Counted from the first letter of the stretch, positions 18,101 through 29,852 are shown. The stretch is DNA of 64,000 bases from an uncultured Flavobacteriaceae bacterium (GCA_947503005.1 CANNCA010000002.1:806001-870000), one strand, 5' to 3'. Notes: generated by a model not told the origin, from the sequence alone. Translations and numbers: made by a program.

Positions 18101-18540
18101 CTGACATTTTTACCGCTACAGAACTATCTGAGGTAACCATTCTCAAAGCGAATAATTTTGCAAGTAGTTATATGGAAAATCTGGGCGGCGGTAGAATTAG
18201 ACTTACACCCCTACCCGTTCCTGTACAATTTTCGCCCATATTCGGTGCAGTTGCTCAAGACTTTAATGGCGATGGAAATTTAGATGCGGTCTTAGGAGGG
18301 AATTTCTTTGGTACACGCGTAAAGTATGGCAGATATGACGCCAATAAAGGCAATCTACTTTTAGGTGATGGAAAAGGTGGGTTTCAACCTACAGTTAATA
18401 TCATCAGCGGACTGAACCTAAGTGGAGAAGTTAGAGCCATTGAAATCGTAAAGACTGCTCAAAATGGTCAGCTTATACTTTTTGCAAAAAATAACGCCCT
18501 TGTCGACGTTTATAGCATTAACGCGAACCAAACAAACTAA
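15199..18540 (+). CDS. FG-GAP/VCBS-repeat lipoprotein with ASPIC/UnbV domain
   Basis: The start at 15199 gives a lipoprotein signal (MKPITLKVSAFILLLVVLS, then Cys-Lys-Lys-Asp); an earlier frame extension would overlap the -7 box. The 1113-residue protein contains many calcium-binding-style repeats of the form DINNDGLSDLYF or DFDNDGDTDYILGNFG, arranged as two beta-propeller-like blocks (about residues 55-480 and 640-1100). Between them is an ASPIC/UnbV domain (about 525-600, with GIGAKVIVQIGEK and TRGYQSSVDYPLLFGLG). Proteins of this type are common beside SusCD in Bacteroidota; they are thought to act at the surface in glycan binding, but no reaction is established. The DUF5107 gene follows after 3 nt. 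Confidence 0.88.
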   Translation: MKPITLKVSAFILLLVVLSCKKDDKSKLFSLLPSSHTGIKFKNTLKETKEFNVLEYGYLYNGGGVSIGDINNDGLSDLYFTGNMVGSRLYLNKGNFKFKEIAEEAGVFAEGLWNTGTTMADVNADGFLDIYVCRSAANNPSKRKNLLFINNGPSASSGQVTFTEKADEFGIADSGYSTQSAFFDYDKDGDLDLYVLNHSTQEYAGFGQITASLKNRKNDAYTDKLYRNDNGRYKEVSKEAGLISNVLGFGLGVAVSDLNNDDWPDIYISNDYNEQDYLYINNQDGTFSERLEKYIGHTSLFSMGSDIADINNDGFTDIMTLDMLPEGIQRQKMISGPDNYDKYQLLVNSGFYNQTMRNMLHLNNQGQSFSEIGQFSGISNTDWSWASLFADFNNDGHKDVFITNGYKRDYTNMDFINYAVQAKLKENKTGKQTAIMELLEEIPSTVVENYAYENNGDLTFTKRNMDWGLNQESLSNGAAYADLDNDGDLDLVVNNIEQEAFIYRNNSEALVQNNYLKISLKGKGANTFGIGAKVIVQIGEKIIMQECMPTRGYQSSVDYPLLFGLGKTDSVANITVKWPDAKEQTLNNVKLNKTLVLEQKNAVDQKKKTLNTNLTYFTAITQDSTIPFIHRENSFVDFKREQLLPHKISTLGPKIAKADINNDGLEDLFIGGAKGSSGSLLVQKATGEFVQSNMSLFQKEAVYEDVDALFFDADGDSDMDLYVVSGGADFEINSPELQDRLYINNGKGNFSKSERVLPEMLISGSCATATDYDDDGDMDLFIGGRLVPGMYPKAPRSYVLQNDGKGRFTDFTSEVNEALLSPGMVTDALWTDFDGDTKDDLILVGEWMAIRMFKNVDGVLKEVTQESGTLDSNGWWNVITPGDFDNDGDTDYILGNFGLNSQLKASKNEPVELYVKDFDGNGSLDPIMCSYVLGESYPVFSKDDLLGQLSGLKTKYNSYSEYSDQKITDIFTATELSEVTILKANNFASSYMENLGGGRIRLTPLPVPVQFSPIFGAVAQDFNGDGNLDAVLGGNFFGTRVKYGRYDANKGNLLLGDGKGGFQPTVNIISGLNLSGEVRAIEIVKTAQNGQLILFAKNNALVDVYSINANQTN

Positions 18541-18543
18541 ATT

Positions 18544-21500
18544 ATGACCAAAATAAGGCTTATCGGTATTTTGCTTTCCCTAAGTATCTACAATGTTTTA
18601 GGTCAATCTTCGGCCAGTATAATTGAAGAAACCATGTCTCTTGACACCTACCCGTTTCATACGCCAAACCCTGTTCCCATTGTTGCAGAAAACCCAAAAA
18701 TTCCACCTTACTTCAAGTTTGAAGGGTACTCTCATTCCCCAATTAAAAAAAACTGGAAGGTTGTTACACTAGAAAATGAGTATATCAAATTATGGGTACT
18801 ACCTGAAATTGGCGGTAAAGTCTGGGGTGCCATAGAAAAAACGACAGGAGAAGAGTTCCTATATAAAAATGAAGTCATCAAATTCAGAAATATAGCCATG
18901 CGAGGCCCTTGGACTTCCGGAGGTATAGAATTTAATTTCGGAATTATTGGGCATCATCCTTCTACTGCCACCCCTGTAGACTATTATACGCGATCAAACC
19001 CTGACGGTAGTGTAAGCTGCATTGTTGGGAATACCGACCTTCCATCAAATACAAAATGGACCGTAGAAATACGATTGGAAAAAGACAAAGCATATTTCGA
19101 AACAAATGCCTCATGGTATAACGCCTCACCTTTGACAGAATCATACTATAATTGGATGACCGCGGCGGCTGTTGCAACTAACGACCTGGAGTTTTTTATC
19201 CCTGGCAATAAATATGTAGAGCATAATGGCGATGCACACCAATGGCCAATTGATGAAAAAGGTAGGAACTTGGCGCTTTATAAAAACAATGATTTTGGTC
19301 CTGCAAAGTCATACCACATAGTTGGTGAATACAATGATTTTTTTGGAGGGTACTACCACGATAAGGATTTTGGTTACGGTCAATGGTCTCCTTATGAAGA
19401 AATGCCAGGGCAAAAATTATGGTTATGGTCCTTGTCACGATCTGGTGGTATTTGGGAAGACCTACTGACCGATTCGGATGGTCAGTACATTGAGTTTCAG
19501 GCTGGAAGGCTATTTGACCAATACTTTCCAGGAGCTACGAATCCTATAAGTCAAGTAGGTTTCGATCCTTATGTAATGGATTCTTGGTCAGAAATCTGGT
19601 TTCCGTTCAAGGAAATCGGTGGTATGGTAGACGCTTCTAAGCATGCAGTTCTCAACGTAGAAGTTGAGAACGGCTCAATTTACGTTGGTGTTAATGCCTT
19701 ACAAAACCTAAATCAAGAATTACAGATTAAGCTAAATGATGTCGTCACTTTTTCTGAAAAATTGAACTTAAAACCTATGGGAGTTTTTTCGACCCAACTT
19801 CCCATTAAACCAACAGATAAAATCGAAATTGCCATTTTAGGTACCGAAGTTGAATATTCAAATAATTGGGAAGCAAAACATATCAAAAGACCATTTCATC
19901 CGGATCAGAATCTTAAGGTCTCTAAATCCGAAGAATTATATCAAGCAGGGCTGGAGGCCTTGGAATATCGAGAATATGAACTATCGCACGAAAAACTTAC
20001 AGAACTGATAGCTACAGATCCTTCGCATCGTTCAGGTCTTTTGGGTTTAGCGGAATTGGAGTATCGAAGAACAAACTATGAAAAAGCTTTGGGGTTGATA
20101 AATACAGTTTTGAAAATGGATACCTATAATTCCAAAGCTAACTACCTAGCTGGAATCACCTATCGAATGCTTAGCGATCATTTGAATGCCCTAGAGTCTT
20201 TTGGCTGGGCTGCTCGTGATATGAAATACCGCTCCGTATCTTACGGGCAAATGGCTGAAATTCATCTAAAGGATAAAGATTACCATCGTGCAAAAATCAA
20301 TGCGGCCAAAGCGCTGACCTACAATCTGAACAACATTAATGCTAGGGAAGTTCTGCTTTTTTCAGCAAAGAGTGAAGGCGATGTCAATGCACAAATGAAG
20401 TATGCAGAAGGAATATTAAATAGCGACCCTTTGAACTTTATTGCAAGACAAGAAATCATCCGTTTAGATAACATGGGAAATGTAAATATCCAAGACCTAC
20501 CTGAAATTCAAAATGAATTTCCCCAAGAAACGACTCTAGCAATGGCCTTACGATATCATGAACTTGGTTACACCACTGAAGCTCTAGTGACCCTATTGGA
20601 AGGCAAAAAATCTGTAAAAAACGGATTATGGGCGGCATATCTTCAAAAAGATCGTGATTCTACTGAAAGTCAGCGGCTATTAAAAGAAGCTCTAAAGGCC
20701 AAAGTAAATCTCGTTTTTCCTTACCGTAGAGAGATGATTCCCGTTTTACAATGGGCAATGCAGCAAGACCCGAGTTGGAAACTAAAATATTATTTGGCAC
20801 AAAACTATATGGTCGTTGGCAAAAAGAAAGAAGCATTACAACTTTTGGAAGAATGTGCCGATCAACCTGATTCAGATATTTTCTATCGCTTTAGGGCAAA
20901 GGTTATCGCTGGAACTAACTTTGAAAATGAGGAAAAAGACTATCAGAAAGCCTACGCATTAAATCCATCAGATTGGAAAATATCGGAGGAATACATTCAA
21001 CTGTATTTAGCAAATGATAAGCCGCTAGAAGCCCTAAAGGTAAGTACCAAGGCGTACAGAAAATTTGCCAAAAACTATAATATTGGCTTAATCCATGCCA
21101 AAAGCTTATTGAATACAGGTGGTTTTGAAAAGGTAATCGCCGTATTAAAGAAAATTCAGGTACTACCTTTTGAACATGCCAGTGAGAGTAGGGAAATTTA
21201 TGAAAGGGCGCACTTAGCCGTTGCTCTTTCACATTTAAAGAAAAACAAAAACCAAAAAGCTCTGGATGTATTAAAAGAAAGTAAAAAATGGCCCGAGAAC
21301 ATCGGCGTCGGCAAACCTTATCATCCCGATGAAAGAGCTCAGGACTATCTAACTGCTGTAGCGATGGGTAATATGAATGAATCTGACCAACAAAATAAGC
21401 TTTTGGAAGGTATAGTATCTAAAACTGAAAGTACTAGTGATGCAAACACTTTCAATCATCTATTTGGTCTATTAGCAGCGAAAAAACTTGGAAATGGTTC

Positions 21501-21663
21501 ATTGGAGTCATTATTATCCAGCCTTAAAGAAACAAAAGGTAATAAAAGCAAAGCTGCACTTGCCCTTTTCAACGGAGATGTGCAGTCTTTAAATACCGCA
21601 AGACCTGAACTTGACATACCTGATGATGTTATGGAAATTGCAGGATGGGCGGTAAACAATTGA
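18544..21663 (+). CDS. DUF5107 domain protein with C-terminal TPR repeats
   Basis: A 1039-residue secreted protein: hydrophobic N-terminus MTKIRLIGILLSLSIYNVLG with a likely cleavage before Gln. Residues about 45-340 match DUF5107, a galactose-mutarotase-like beta-sandwich (VLPEIGGKVWGAIEKTTGEEF, RGPWTSGGIEFNFGIIGHHP). Residues about 470-960 contain tetratricopeptide-type helical repeats. The Glu/His/Trp-rich sandwich resembles carbohydrate-processing folds, and relatives lie in glycan-use loci, but no activity is assigned here. It is almost certainly co-transcribed with the FG-GAP lipoprotein (3-nt gap) and converges on the beta-galactosidase gene 25 nt downstream. Confidence 0.8.
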   Translation: MTKIRLIGILLSLSIYNVLGQSSASIIEETMSLDTYPFHTPNPVPIVAENPKIPPYFKFEGYSHSPIKKNWKVVTLENEYIKLWVLPEIGGKVWGAIEKTTGEEFLYKNEVIKFRNIAMRGPWTSGGIEFNFGIIGHHPSTATPVDYYTRSNPDGSVSCIVGNTDLPSNTKWTVEIRLEKDKAYFETNASWYNASPLTESYYNWMTAAAVATNDLEFFIPGNKYVEHNGDAHQWPIDEKGRNLALYKNNDFGPAKSYHIVGEYNDFFGGYYHDKDFGYGQWSPYEEMPGQKLWLWSLSRSGGIWEDLLTDSDGQYIEFQAGRLFDQYFPGATNPISQVGFDPYVMDSWSEIWFPFKEIGGMVDASKHAVLNVEVENGSIYVGVNALQNLNQELQIKLNDVVTFSEKLNLKPMGVFSTQLPIKPTDKIEIAILGTEVEYSNNWEAKHIKRPFHPDQNLKVSKSEELYQAGLEALEYREYELSHEKLTELIATDPSHRSGLLGLAELEYRRTNYEKALGLINTVLKMDTYNSKANYLAGITYRMLSDHLNALESFGWAARDMKYRSVSYGQMAEIHLKDKDYHRAKINAAKALTYNLNNINAREVLLFSAKSEGDVNAQMKYAEGILNSDPLNFIARQEIIRLDNMGNVNIQDLPEIQNEFPQETTLAMALRYHELGYTTEALVTLLEGKKSVKNGLWAAYLQKDRDSTESQRLLKEALKAKVNLVFPYRREMIPVLQWAMQQDPSWKLKYYLAQNYMVVGKKKEALQLLEECADQPDSDIFYRFRAKVIAGTNFENEEKDYQKAYALNPSDWKISEEYIQLYLANDKPLEALKVSTKAYRKFAKNYNIGLIHAKSLLNTGGFEKVIAVLKKIQVLPFEHASESREIYERAHLAVALSHLKKNKNQKALDVLKESKKWPENIGVGKPYHPDERAQDYLTAVAMGNMNESDQQNKLLEGIVSKTESTSDANTFNHLFGLLAAKKLGNGSLESLLSSLKETKGNKSKAALALFNGDVQSLNTARPELDIPDDVMEIAGWAVNN

Positions 21664-21688
21664 CTATTTGAATCAATGTTCAACCGAA

Positions 21689-24980
<3,292 letters not shown>

Positions 24981-25001
24981 CATTTTATTATTCAAAGGAG
25001 T

Positions 25002-25853
25002 TTACATTGCTCCCCACTCTTTCAATGAATCTGTATTCATTTTGACATAGTCATCGTTACCAGCTTCTTTAGCTGCAGCCAGCGATTTTTTAGCAGTTTC
25101 GATGGCCGCTTTTTTATCTCCTGCTTTTGCTTGAATTAATGATTGTTGGCGTAACTGCCAAAAAGCAGGTTTTTCGGTCATTGCCATAGCTTTGTCCATC
25201 CACTCTTTTGCTTTATTGATGTCTTTGCCTTCAGCGGAATAATATGTCGCTGCAGCATAATAATCTCCCGCAGATGGGCCTCCTAAAGCTTTCTTGATAT
25301 CTTCCTCAACGGCTGCATCTGTAGGTACTTCAAAAGGAACCGCTACATAAACGTTCTCCCACAGCAATCCGAGGTTTGCCGAATTCGATTTCAAATCATC
25401 AATTGTAATCGTGAACGTTTCCACGGCCATTTCCATAGGCATTGTGATGACAGGTGCGCTTACTTTCGCGACAACTTTATTATCATCCCAATCTCTTGGA
25501 GTTCCTCCACCTTGTGTATCTGTATAGAAGAATACCTCCCAAGATTCGGCTCCGGGTTTAGTAAAAATAGAATAGGTACCGGCTTTGACATCGCTACCTC
25601 CAATTTTTACATCATTGCTAAAACTAACCAAGGTGTAACCGTTGGCTCCAGTTCTCCATAACTTTCCGTAGGGAACCAAACCTCCAAAAATTGTTCGCCC
25701 TCTCATGGATGGTCTTGAATAATCCACGGTAACATCAGTTAGTCCCACTGTTTGCATCAATTTTGACGCAGGACTTGGTGCAGGTGTATTGATCTGTGCT
25801 TGTAAAGCAACAGTAGCAAACACTGCCAATACTAATAGTTTAAATCTTTTCAT
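25002..25853 (-). CDS. DUF2911 domain protein, secreted
   Basis: A 283-residue protein with signal peptide MKRFKLLVLAVFATVALQA. Residues about 25-170 match DUF2911: ASKLMQTVGLTDVTVDYSRP, MRGRTIFGGLVPYGKLWRTG and the Trp in ESWEVFFYTDTQGGGTP. The C-terminal 90 residues are helical and TPR-like (DYYAAATYYSAEGKDINKAK). Function of the family is unknown; location is periplasmic or outer-surface by inference. It is monocistronic: its own TAGTTTTG promoter lies 24 nt upstream and a terminator follows the stop. Confidence 0.85.
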   Translation of the reverse strand: MKRFKLLVLAVFATVALQAQINTPAPSPASKLMQTVGLTDVTVDYSRPSMRGRTIFGGLVPYGKLWRTGANGYTLVSFSNDVKIGGSDVKAGTYSIFTKPGAESWEVFFYTDTQGGGTPRDWDDNKVVAKVSAPVITMPMEMAVETFTITIDDLKSNSANLGLLWENVYVAVPFEVPTDAAVEEDIKKALGGPSAGDYYAAATYYSAEGKDINKAKEWMDKAMAMTEKPAFWQLRQQSLIQAKAGDKKAAIETAKKSLAAAKEAGNDDYVKMNTDSLKEWGAM

Positions 25854-25876
25854 TTCAAATGTGTTTAATGTTTTGA

Positions 25877-25884
25877 CAAAACTA
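25877..25884 (-). promoter_or_regulatory. Promoter -7 box (TAGTTTTG on the minus strand)
   Basis: An exact TAnnTTTG match, 24 nt before the DUF2911 start. Confidence 0.6.
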
Positions 25885-25944
25885 GATATAAACCCTTGCT
25901 TGATTTGTTAAGGAATTCTTAAATAAAATGGTACTGGAAATAAG

Positions 25945-27150
25945 CTATTTGGCGAAGGCTTTGGCCAATACCCCGTTGTCAAGATAAAAGGTCAGATAAT
26001 AGACAGAACTACCGAATGAGGAGAGATCTATGGTCGTTCCTTCAATTTCCTCGGCCAATAGATATTCCATACGTCTTCCGGTAGTATCGAATATAGCTCT
26101 ACCAAAAACAGCCCGGTCGGTATTCAGTTCATACTCCAATACCTCCGAACCAAAAGTTCTGAATACGATGAGATTCTGTTCCTGCGATTCAAGATTTGGC
26201 ATTTCTTCTTCTAGGGGTTCCTCTGGCTCTTCAGGCTCCTCGGGTTCTTCCGGCTCTTCTGGTTCTTCCGGTTCTTCAGGTTCCAACATATCCATCGTGT
26301 TAAATGAAAATAATTTGGCCTCCAATGTAATTGTAGGATTGGAATTGGTAAAATATTCAGAGGAAACTAAATAGGTATTCACATCAACATACGTAATACC
26401 TTCCGTTTGTGCAAGACCTCCTCCAAATTCAATTCGTTCGGGAACTCCATTAAAAATAGAAGCACTTGTAGGCTCATCAACTCGAATTGTGAAGGAACCT
26501 AGGAAAGAAGAATAACCTACTAGAAAAAGTACGTCGGAAAGTGAGTTATATGTTGCTCCAGTAATCAAACCCTCGGAGTCAAAAGCTTCAAGTCGACTTG
26601 CCACATGCGTACCCGGTGTTTTTGGAATAGAATAGGCTACCGTACCATTGCTTATCCATTGCTTGGTCAGAATGATCAATTGGTTGCCCAAAACAAAAAA
26701 GGCCTCCGCATCCCAATCACTAATTCCGGTATCGCTAAAGTCGGTTTGGTCTTCATAACTAAAAGATAGATGCTCTGCTTGAACAGTATCCGAGTTCTCA
26801 AAGTCTAGTTTGCTGATACGATGAATTGCAAGGTCAGTACGGGTGCCTGTATTATTTCCGAAATCACCAACATATATGTAGTCAGCATCTTGAGCCAAAT
26901 CTTCCCAATCCACATTTTCCACATTGGAAACCGTAATTGTCCTAGTGATTTGCAAGTTTACGGTATCAATTTCAAACAATTGCGGAGTATTCCCCGAATC
27001 GTTATGAGTAATCAACTTGCCGTTATGAAATAGCAATCCCGAAGTTTCGGAAACGGCATTGGGCAGGTTCCCCAATTCCCTTGTATCCTCTTGGGAAAAC
27101 ACAAAAGTATGAAGCAAAAAAATTAAACCGAGAAGTGTTTTAGTCCACAT
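25945..27150 (-). CDS. Secreted T9SS cargo protein with (EEP)n linker
   Basis: A 401-residue protein with signal peptide MWTKTLLGLIFLLHTFVFS. Residues about 25-285 look like a beta-propeller (repeated beta strands, SETSGLLFHNGKLITHNDSG, IYVGDFGNNTGTRTDLAI). A low-complexity linker of Glu-Glu-Pro repeats follows (about residues 290-313). The last 80 residues match the type IX secretion type A sorting domain (IFDTTGRRMEY, IDLSSFGSSVYYLTFYLDNG, terminal KAFAK). Export by T9SS to the cell surface or medium is therefore predicted. The ligand or reaction of the propeller is unknown. Confidence 0.82.
   Translation of the reverse strand: MWTKTLLGLIFLLHTFVFSQEDTRELGNLPNAVSETSGLLFHNGKLITHNDSGNTPQLFEIDTVNLQITRTITVSNVENVDWEDLAQDADYIYVGDFGNNTGTRTDLAIHRISKLDFENSDTVQAEHLSFSYEDQTDFSDTGISDWDAEAFFVLGNQLIILTKQWISNGTVAYSIPKTPGTHVASRLEAFDSEGLITGATYNSLSDVLFLVGYSSFLGSFTIRVDEPTSASIFNGVPERIEFGGGLAQTEGITYVDVNTYLVSSEYFTNSNPTITLEAKLFSFNTMDMLEPEEPEEPEEPEEPEEPEEPEEPLEEEMPNLESQEQNLIVFRTFGSEVLEYELNTDRAVFGRAIFDTTGRRMEYLLAEEIEGTTIDLSSFGSSVYYLTFYLDNGVLAKAFAK
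26215..26283 (-). repeat. 9-bp coding minisatellite, Pro-Glu-Glu units
   Basis: Eight Pro codons separated by Glu-Glu pairs make a 9-bp-period repeat linking the propeller to the T9SS sorting domain. The Pro codons differ between units (CCT, CCG, CCA, CCC), and Glu alternates GAA and GAG, so the units are diverged at silent positions while the peptide repeat is kept. Confidence 0.85.
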
Positions 27151-27269
27151 TACTTATACAACGCTGAAAATTACGAAAATAGATATGATTCGTTAAAAAT
27201 ATCCGATGAACGGCCTAAGCTCAGGCTCTGGTTCATACTTCAACGGTTTGTTCTGAAGATATTTATTAA

Positions 27270-27301
27270 TTGTTTAACTATTATCTGTTCTTATTAAACA
27301 A
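27270..27301. promoter_or_regulatory. Inverted repeat TTGTTTAA/TTAAACAA upstream of the photolyase operon
   Basis: A perfect 8-bp inverted repeat with a 16-nt spacer, ending 9 nt before the -7 box at 27311. Its position across the promoter fits a transcription-factor operator. A light-responsive MerR/CarH-type regulator would be a natural candidate for a photolyase operon, but none is encoded in this window. Confidence 0.5.
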
Positions 27302-27310
27302 AAACAATTT

Positions 27311-27318
27311 TATATTTG
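27311..27318 (+). promoter_or_regulatory. Promoter -7 box (TATATTTG)
   Basis: An exact TAnnTTTG match 14 nt before the ATG at 27333. It excludes the longer TTG-initiated frame at 27270. Confidence 0.65.
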
Positions 27319-27332
27319 TCGAAACTTCTGAA

Positions 27333-27830
27333 ATGAAATTGTACCAACTGCATTCAAAACAAGTTTTACCCATTACCCAAAAAGAAGCTTGGGACTTTCT
27401 TTCGAGTCCTACAAATCTCAAGGTAATCACACCTGACCATATGGGTTTCAACATACTTTCAGGGGCTGACAGACCTATGTTTTCAGGTCAAATCATACAG
27501 TATAAGGTATCTCCTTTTCCTTTCTATTCAACTAAATGGGTAACGGAAATCACGCATGTGAAGGAGGGTGAATATTTTGTGGATGAGCAGCGTTTTGGTC
27601 CTTATACATTATGGCATCACAAACATTTTATCAAACAAGTTGAAGGCGGAGTTGAAATGGAAGATATTATTGACTACAAAATTCCATTTGGTATTTTAGG
27701 ACAGCTAGCTCATCCTATTCTCGTAAAAAAGCAATTAAAAAAAATATTTGCCTACAGGGAAGAAAAGCTTGTCGAGCTTTTTGGAAAAGTTGAAGGCAAG
27801 CCAAATTATTTAGAACTAAAATCTGTTTAA
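27333..27830 (+). CDS. SRPBCC family ligand-binding protein
   Basis: A 165-residue protein starting MKLYQLHSKQVLPITQKEAW. The pattern of N-terminal strand, KEAWDFLSSPTNLKVITP helix, long curved sheet and C-terminal helix (LVKKQLKKIFAYREEKLVEL) matches the START/SRPBCC helix-grip fold that binds hydrophobic ligands. Relatives are sometimes labelled cell division inhibitors, which is not supported by any motif here. It is the first gene of an operon with an SDR (4-nt gap) and a photolyase, an association also seen outside Bacteroidota. A role in handling a lipid or pigment-type molecule under light stress is speculative. Confidence 0.8.
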   Translation: MKLYQLHSKQVLPITQKEAWDFLSSPTNLKVITPDHMGFNILSGADRPMFSGQIIQYKVSPFPFYSTKWVTEITHVKEGEYFVDEQRFGPYTLWHHKHFIKQVEGGVEMEDIIDYKIPFGILGQLAHPILVKKQLKKIFAYREEKLVELFGKVEGKPNYLELKSV

Positions 27831-27834
27831 AATT

Positions 27835-28527
27835 ATGTCAAAAAATATACTCTTGATAGGAGGTTCCCATGGTATCGGCTTGGAAATGGCCAAAATATTA
27901 AGTAAAGAAAACCAGGTGACCATAGCTTCACGTTCGAACGAAGGTTTAGAAGATGTCAATGTAAAACATATTGTTTTCGATGCTTTAACCGATGATTTAG
28001 ACCTTACGGACTTACCCGAAGAAATTCATGCATTTGCATATTGTCCGGGGAGCATCAACTTGAAACCTTTTAAAATGATGAGCTTGGAAACCTTTAATGA
28101 AGATATGCAACTTAATTTCTTCAGTTTGGTCAATGTGGTCAAGCAAATCATCCCTAAAATGGCCGAAGGATCTAGTATGGTTTTCTTTAGTACGGTAGCC
28201 GTTGGTATTGGAATGCCATTTCACACAAGTGTTGCTGCCGCTAAGGGAGCCATCGAAGGTTTTGCGAAATCCATGGCTGCTGAATATGCCCCAAAGATCA
28301 GAGTGAATGTCGTTGCACCTTCTTTGGTAGATACTCCTTTGGCCACCCGTCTTTTAAGTAATGATCGTAAACGCGAAATGATGTCGGAACGTCACCCTCT
28401 GAAACGTGTTGGCGAAGCTTCCGATATTGCAAACATTGCTGTATTTTTATTGAGTGACAACAGTACTTGGATGACAGGCCAAATTGTTGGCGTCGACGGA
28501 GGAATGTCGACCTTGAACATCAATTGA
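27835..28527 (+). CDS. SDR family protein lacking the catalytic Tyr
   Basis: A 230-residue short-chain dehydrogenase/reductase-like protein. The nucleotide-binding motif GGSHGIG (residues 9-15) is intact, and Ser119 lies in VFFSTVA. In the segment that normally reads YxxxK the sequence is HTSVAAAKGA: Lys137 is present but the position four residues earlier is Val133, so the catalytic Tyr is missing. The C-terminal part (RVNVVAPSLVDTPLATRLL, GQIVGVDGG) is standard for SDRs. It may be a non-canonical enzyme or a binding protein. It sits 4 nt after the SRPBCC gene and 2 nt before the photolyase ATG, clearly one operon. Confidence 0.85.
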   Translation: MSKNILLIGGSHGIGLEMAKILSKENQVTIASRSNEGLEDVNVKHIVFDALTDDLDLTDLPEEIHAFAYCPGSINLKPFKMMSLETFNEDMQLNFFSLVNVVKQIIPKMAEGSSMVFFSTVAVGIGMPFHTSVAAAKGAIEGFAKSMAAEYAPKIRVNVVAPSLVDTPLATRLLSNDRKREMMSERHPLKRVGEASDIANIAVFLLSDNSTWMTGQIVGVDGGMSTLNIN

Positions 28528-28529
28528 AT

Positions 28530-29840
28530 ATGAGTAAAAAAGTATCAATTTTCTGGTTTCGACGCGACTTGCGCCTAGATGACAACGTAGGATTTCTTGA
28601 AGCTTTAAAAGGCGATTATCCCGTGCTGCCAATTTTTATTTTTGATTCAGAAATACTGGACAAGCTGCCTGAAGAGGATGCTCGGGTGAGTTTTATTTTC
28701 GCAACCTTGCAAAAAATGAGAAGCGAACTTCAAGAAAATCAGAAAAGTTCCCTAGCCCTATTTTATGGTACTCCTAAAACAATTTTTAAGAATTTACTAA
28801 AGGATTATGAGATTCAAGTTGTGCATACAAATCATGACTATGAACCTTACGCGAAACAACGAGATACCGAAATCAAAGACTTACTTAAAGAAGAAGGTGT
28901 CGAATTACTAACATATAAAGACCAAGTAATTTTTGAAAAAAGCGAAGTGGTCAAGGATGATGGCGATCCCTATGTCGTATATACGCCTTATAAAAATAAA
29001 TGGAAATCGAAGTTCAACCCTGAAAAGCATCTCCACATACATTATACGAGTCAGTTTTTAGAAAATCTTTATCAAAATTCAAGACTTCCCACTGTGTCCC
29101 TTTCCGATATGGGTTTTAAAAAATCGAATATCGAAGTCCCCGACTATACGGTTACCCCTACGCTTATCGAAAACTACGAAAAGACCCGAAATTTTCCTGC
29201 CAAAGAAAACGGTACCTCAAGATTAGGACCACATCTACGGTTCGGAACAGTTTCAGTACGTAAAATGATGAAAAAAGCCATTGCCGAAGAAAACGAAGTT
29301 TTCTGGAGTGAATTGATATGGCGTGAATTCTTTATGCAGATTCTATGGCATTTTCCACATACGGCTAAAGACTCGTTTAGACCCAAATACGACCGTATTG
29401 AATGGCGTAACAACGAAGCTGAATTTGAAAAATGGAAAAAAGGTCAAACAGGTTACGCTTTGGTCGATGCGGGTATGCGTCAACTGAATGAAACTGGTTA
29501 TATGCACAATCGGGTGCGCATGTTGGTCGCCAGCTTTTTATGCAAACATTTGTTGATTGACTGGCGCTGGGGTGAAGCCTACTTTGCAGAAAAATTGTTA
29601 GATTATGATATGAGCGCCAACGTAGGCAATTGGCAATGGGCCGCTGGTAGCGGTGTTGATGCAGCACCTTACTTCCGTATCTTCAACCCAATGACCCAAA
29701 TCGACAAATTCGATAAGCAAAAGGAATACATTACGAAATGGGTTCCTGATTTACAAGAACTGACTTATCCTCCAAAAATGGTCGACCACAAAATGGCCCG
29801 AGAACGCTGTCTAAAAGTCTATAAGGAAGCGGTAGCCTAA
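28530..29840 (+). CDS. phrB: Cryptochrome/photolyase family protein (deoxyribodipyrimidine photolyase)
   Basis: The ATG at 28530 (MSKKVSIFWFRRDLRLDDNV) starts 2 nt after the SDR stop; a longer frame would overlap that gene. The 436-residue protein has the N-terminal alpha/beta antenna domain (about 1-130) and the C-terminal helical FAD domain. Markers are GTSRLGPHLRFGTVS, SELIWREFFMQILWHFP, DAGMRQLNETGYMHNRVRM and LLDYDMSANVGNWQWAAGSG, which hold the FAD and the damage-binding pocket of class I CPD photolyases. It uses blue light to split cyclobutane pyrimidine dimers. A cryptochrome-only role cannot be excluded by sequence. Last gene of the SRPBCC-SDR-photolyase operon. Confidence 0.93.
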   Translation: MSKKVSIFWFRRDLRLDDNVGFLEALKGDYPVLPIFIFDSEILDKLPEEDARVSFIFATLQKMRSELQENQKSSLALFYGTPKTIFKNLLKDYEIQVVHTNHDYEPYAKQRDTEIKDLLKEEGVELLTYKDQVIFEKSEVVKDDGDPYVVYTPYKNKWKSKFNPEKHLHIHYTSQFLENLYQNSRLPTVSLSDMGFKKSNIEVPDYTVTPTLIENYEKTRNFPAKENGTSRLGPHLRFGTVSVRKMMKKAIAEENEVFWSELIWREFFMQILWHFPHTAKDSFRPKYDRIEWRNNEAEFEKWKKGQTGYALVDAGMRQLNETGYMHNRVRMLVASFLCKHLLIDWRWGEAYFAEKLLDYDMSANVGNWQWAAGSGVDAAPYFRIFNPMTQIDKFDKQKEYITKWVPDLQELTYPPKMVDHKMARERCLKVYKEAVA

Positions 29841-29852
29841 ACCCATTTTGTT

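Noticed and set aside
26215-26283. Short tandem repeats as a CRISPR array
   Set aside because: A 9-bp coding repeat without spacers, in frame inside a protein gene; no cas genes anywhere in the window.
27270-27332. TTG-initiated N-terminal extension of the SRPBCC protein
   Set aside because: It contains the operator-like repeat and the -7 box; the ATG at 27333 starts the conserved sequence.
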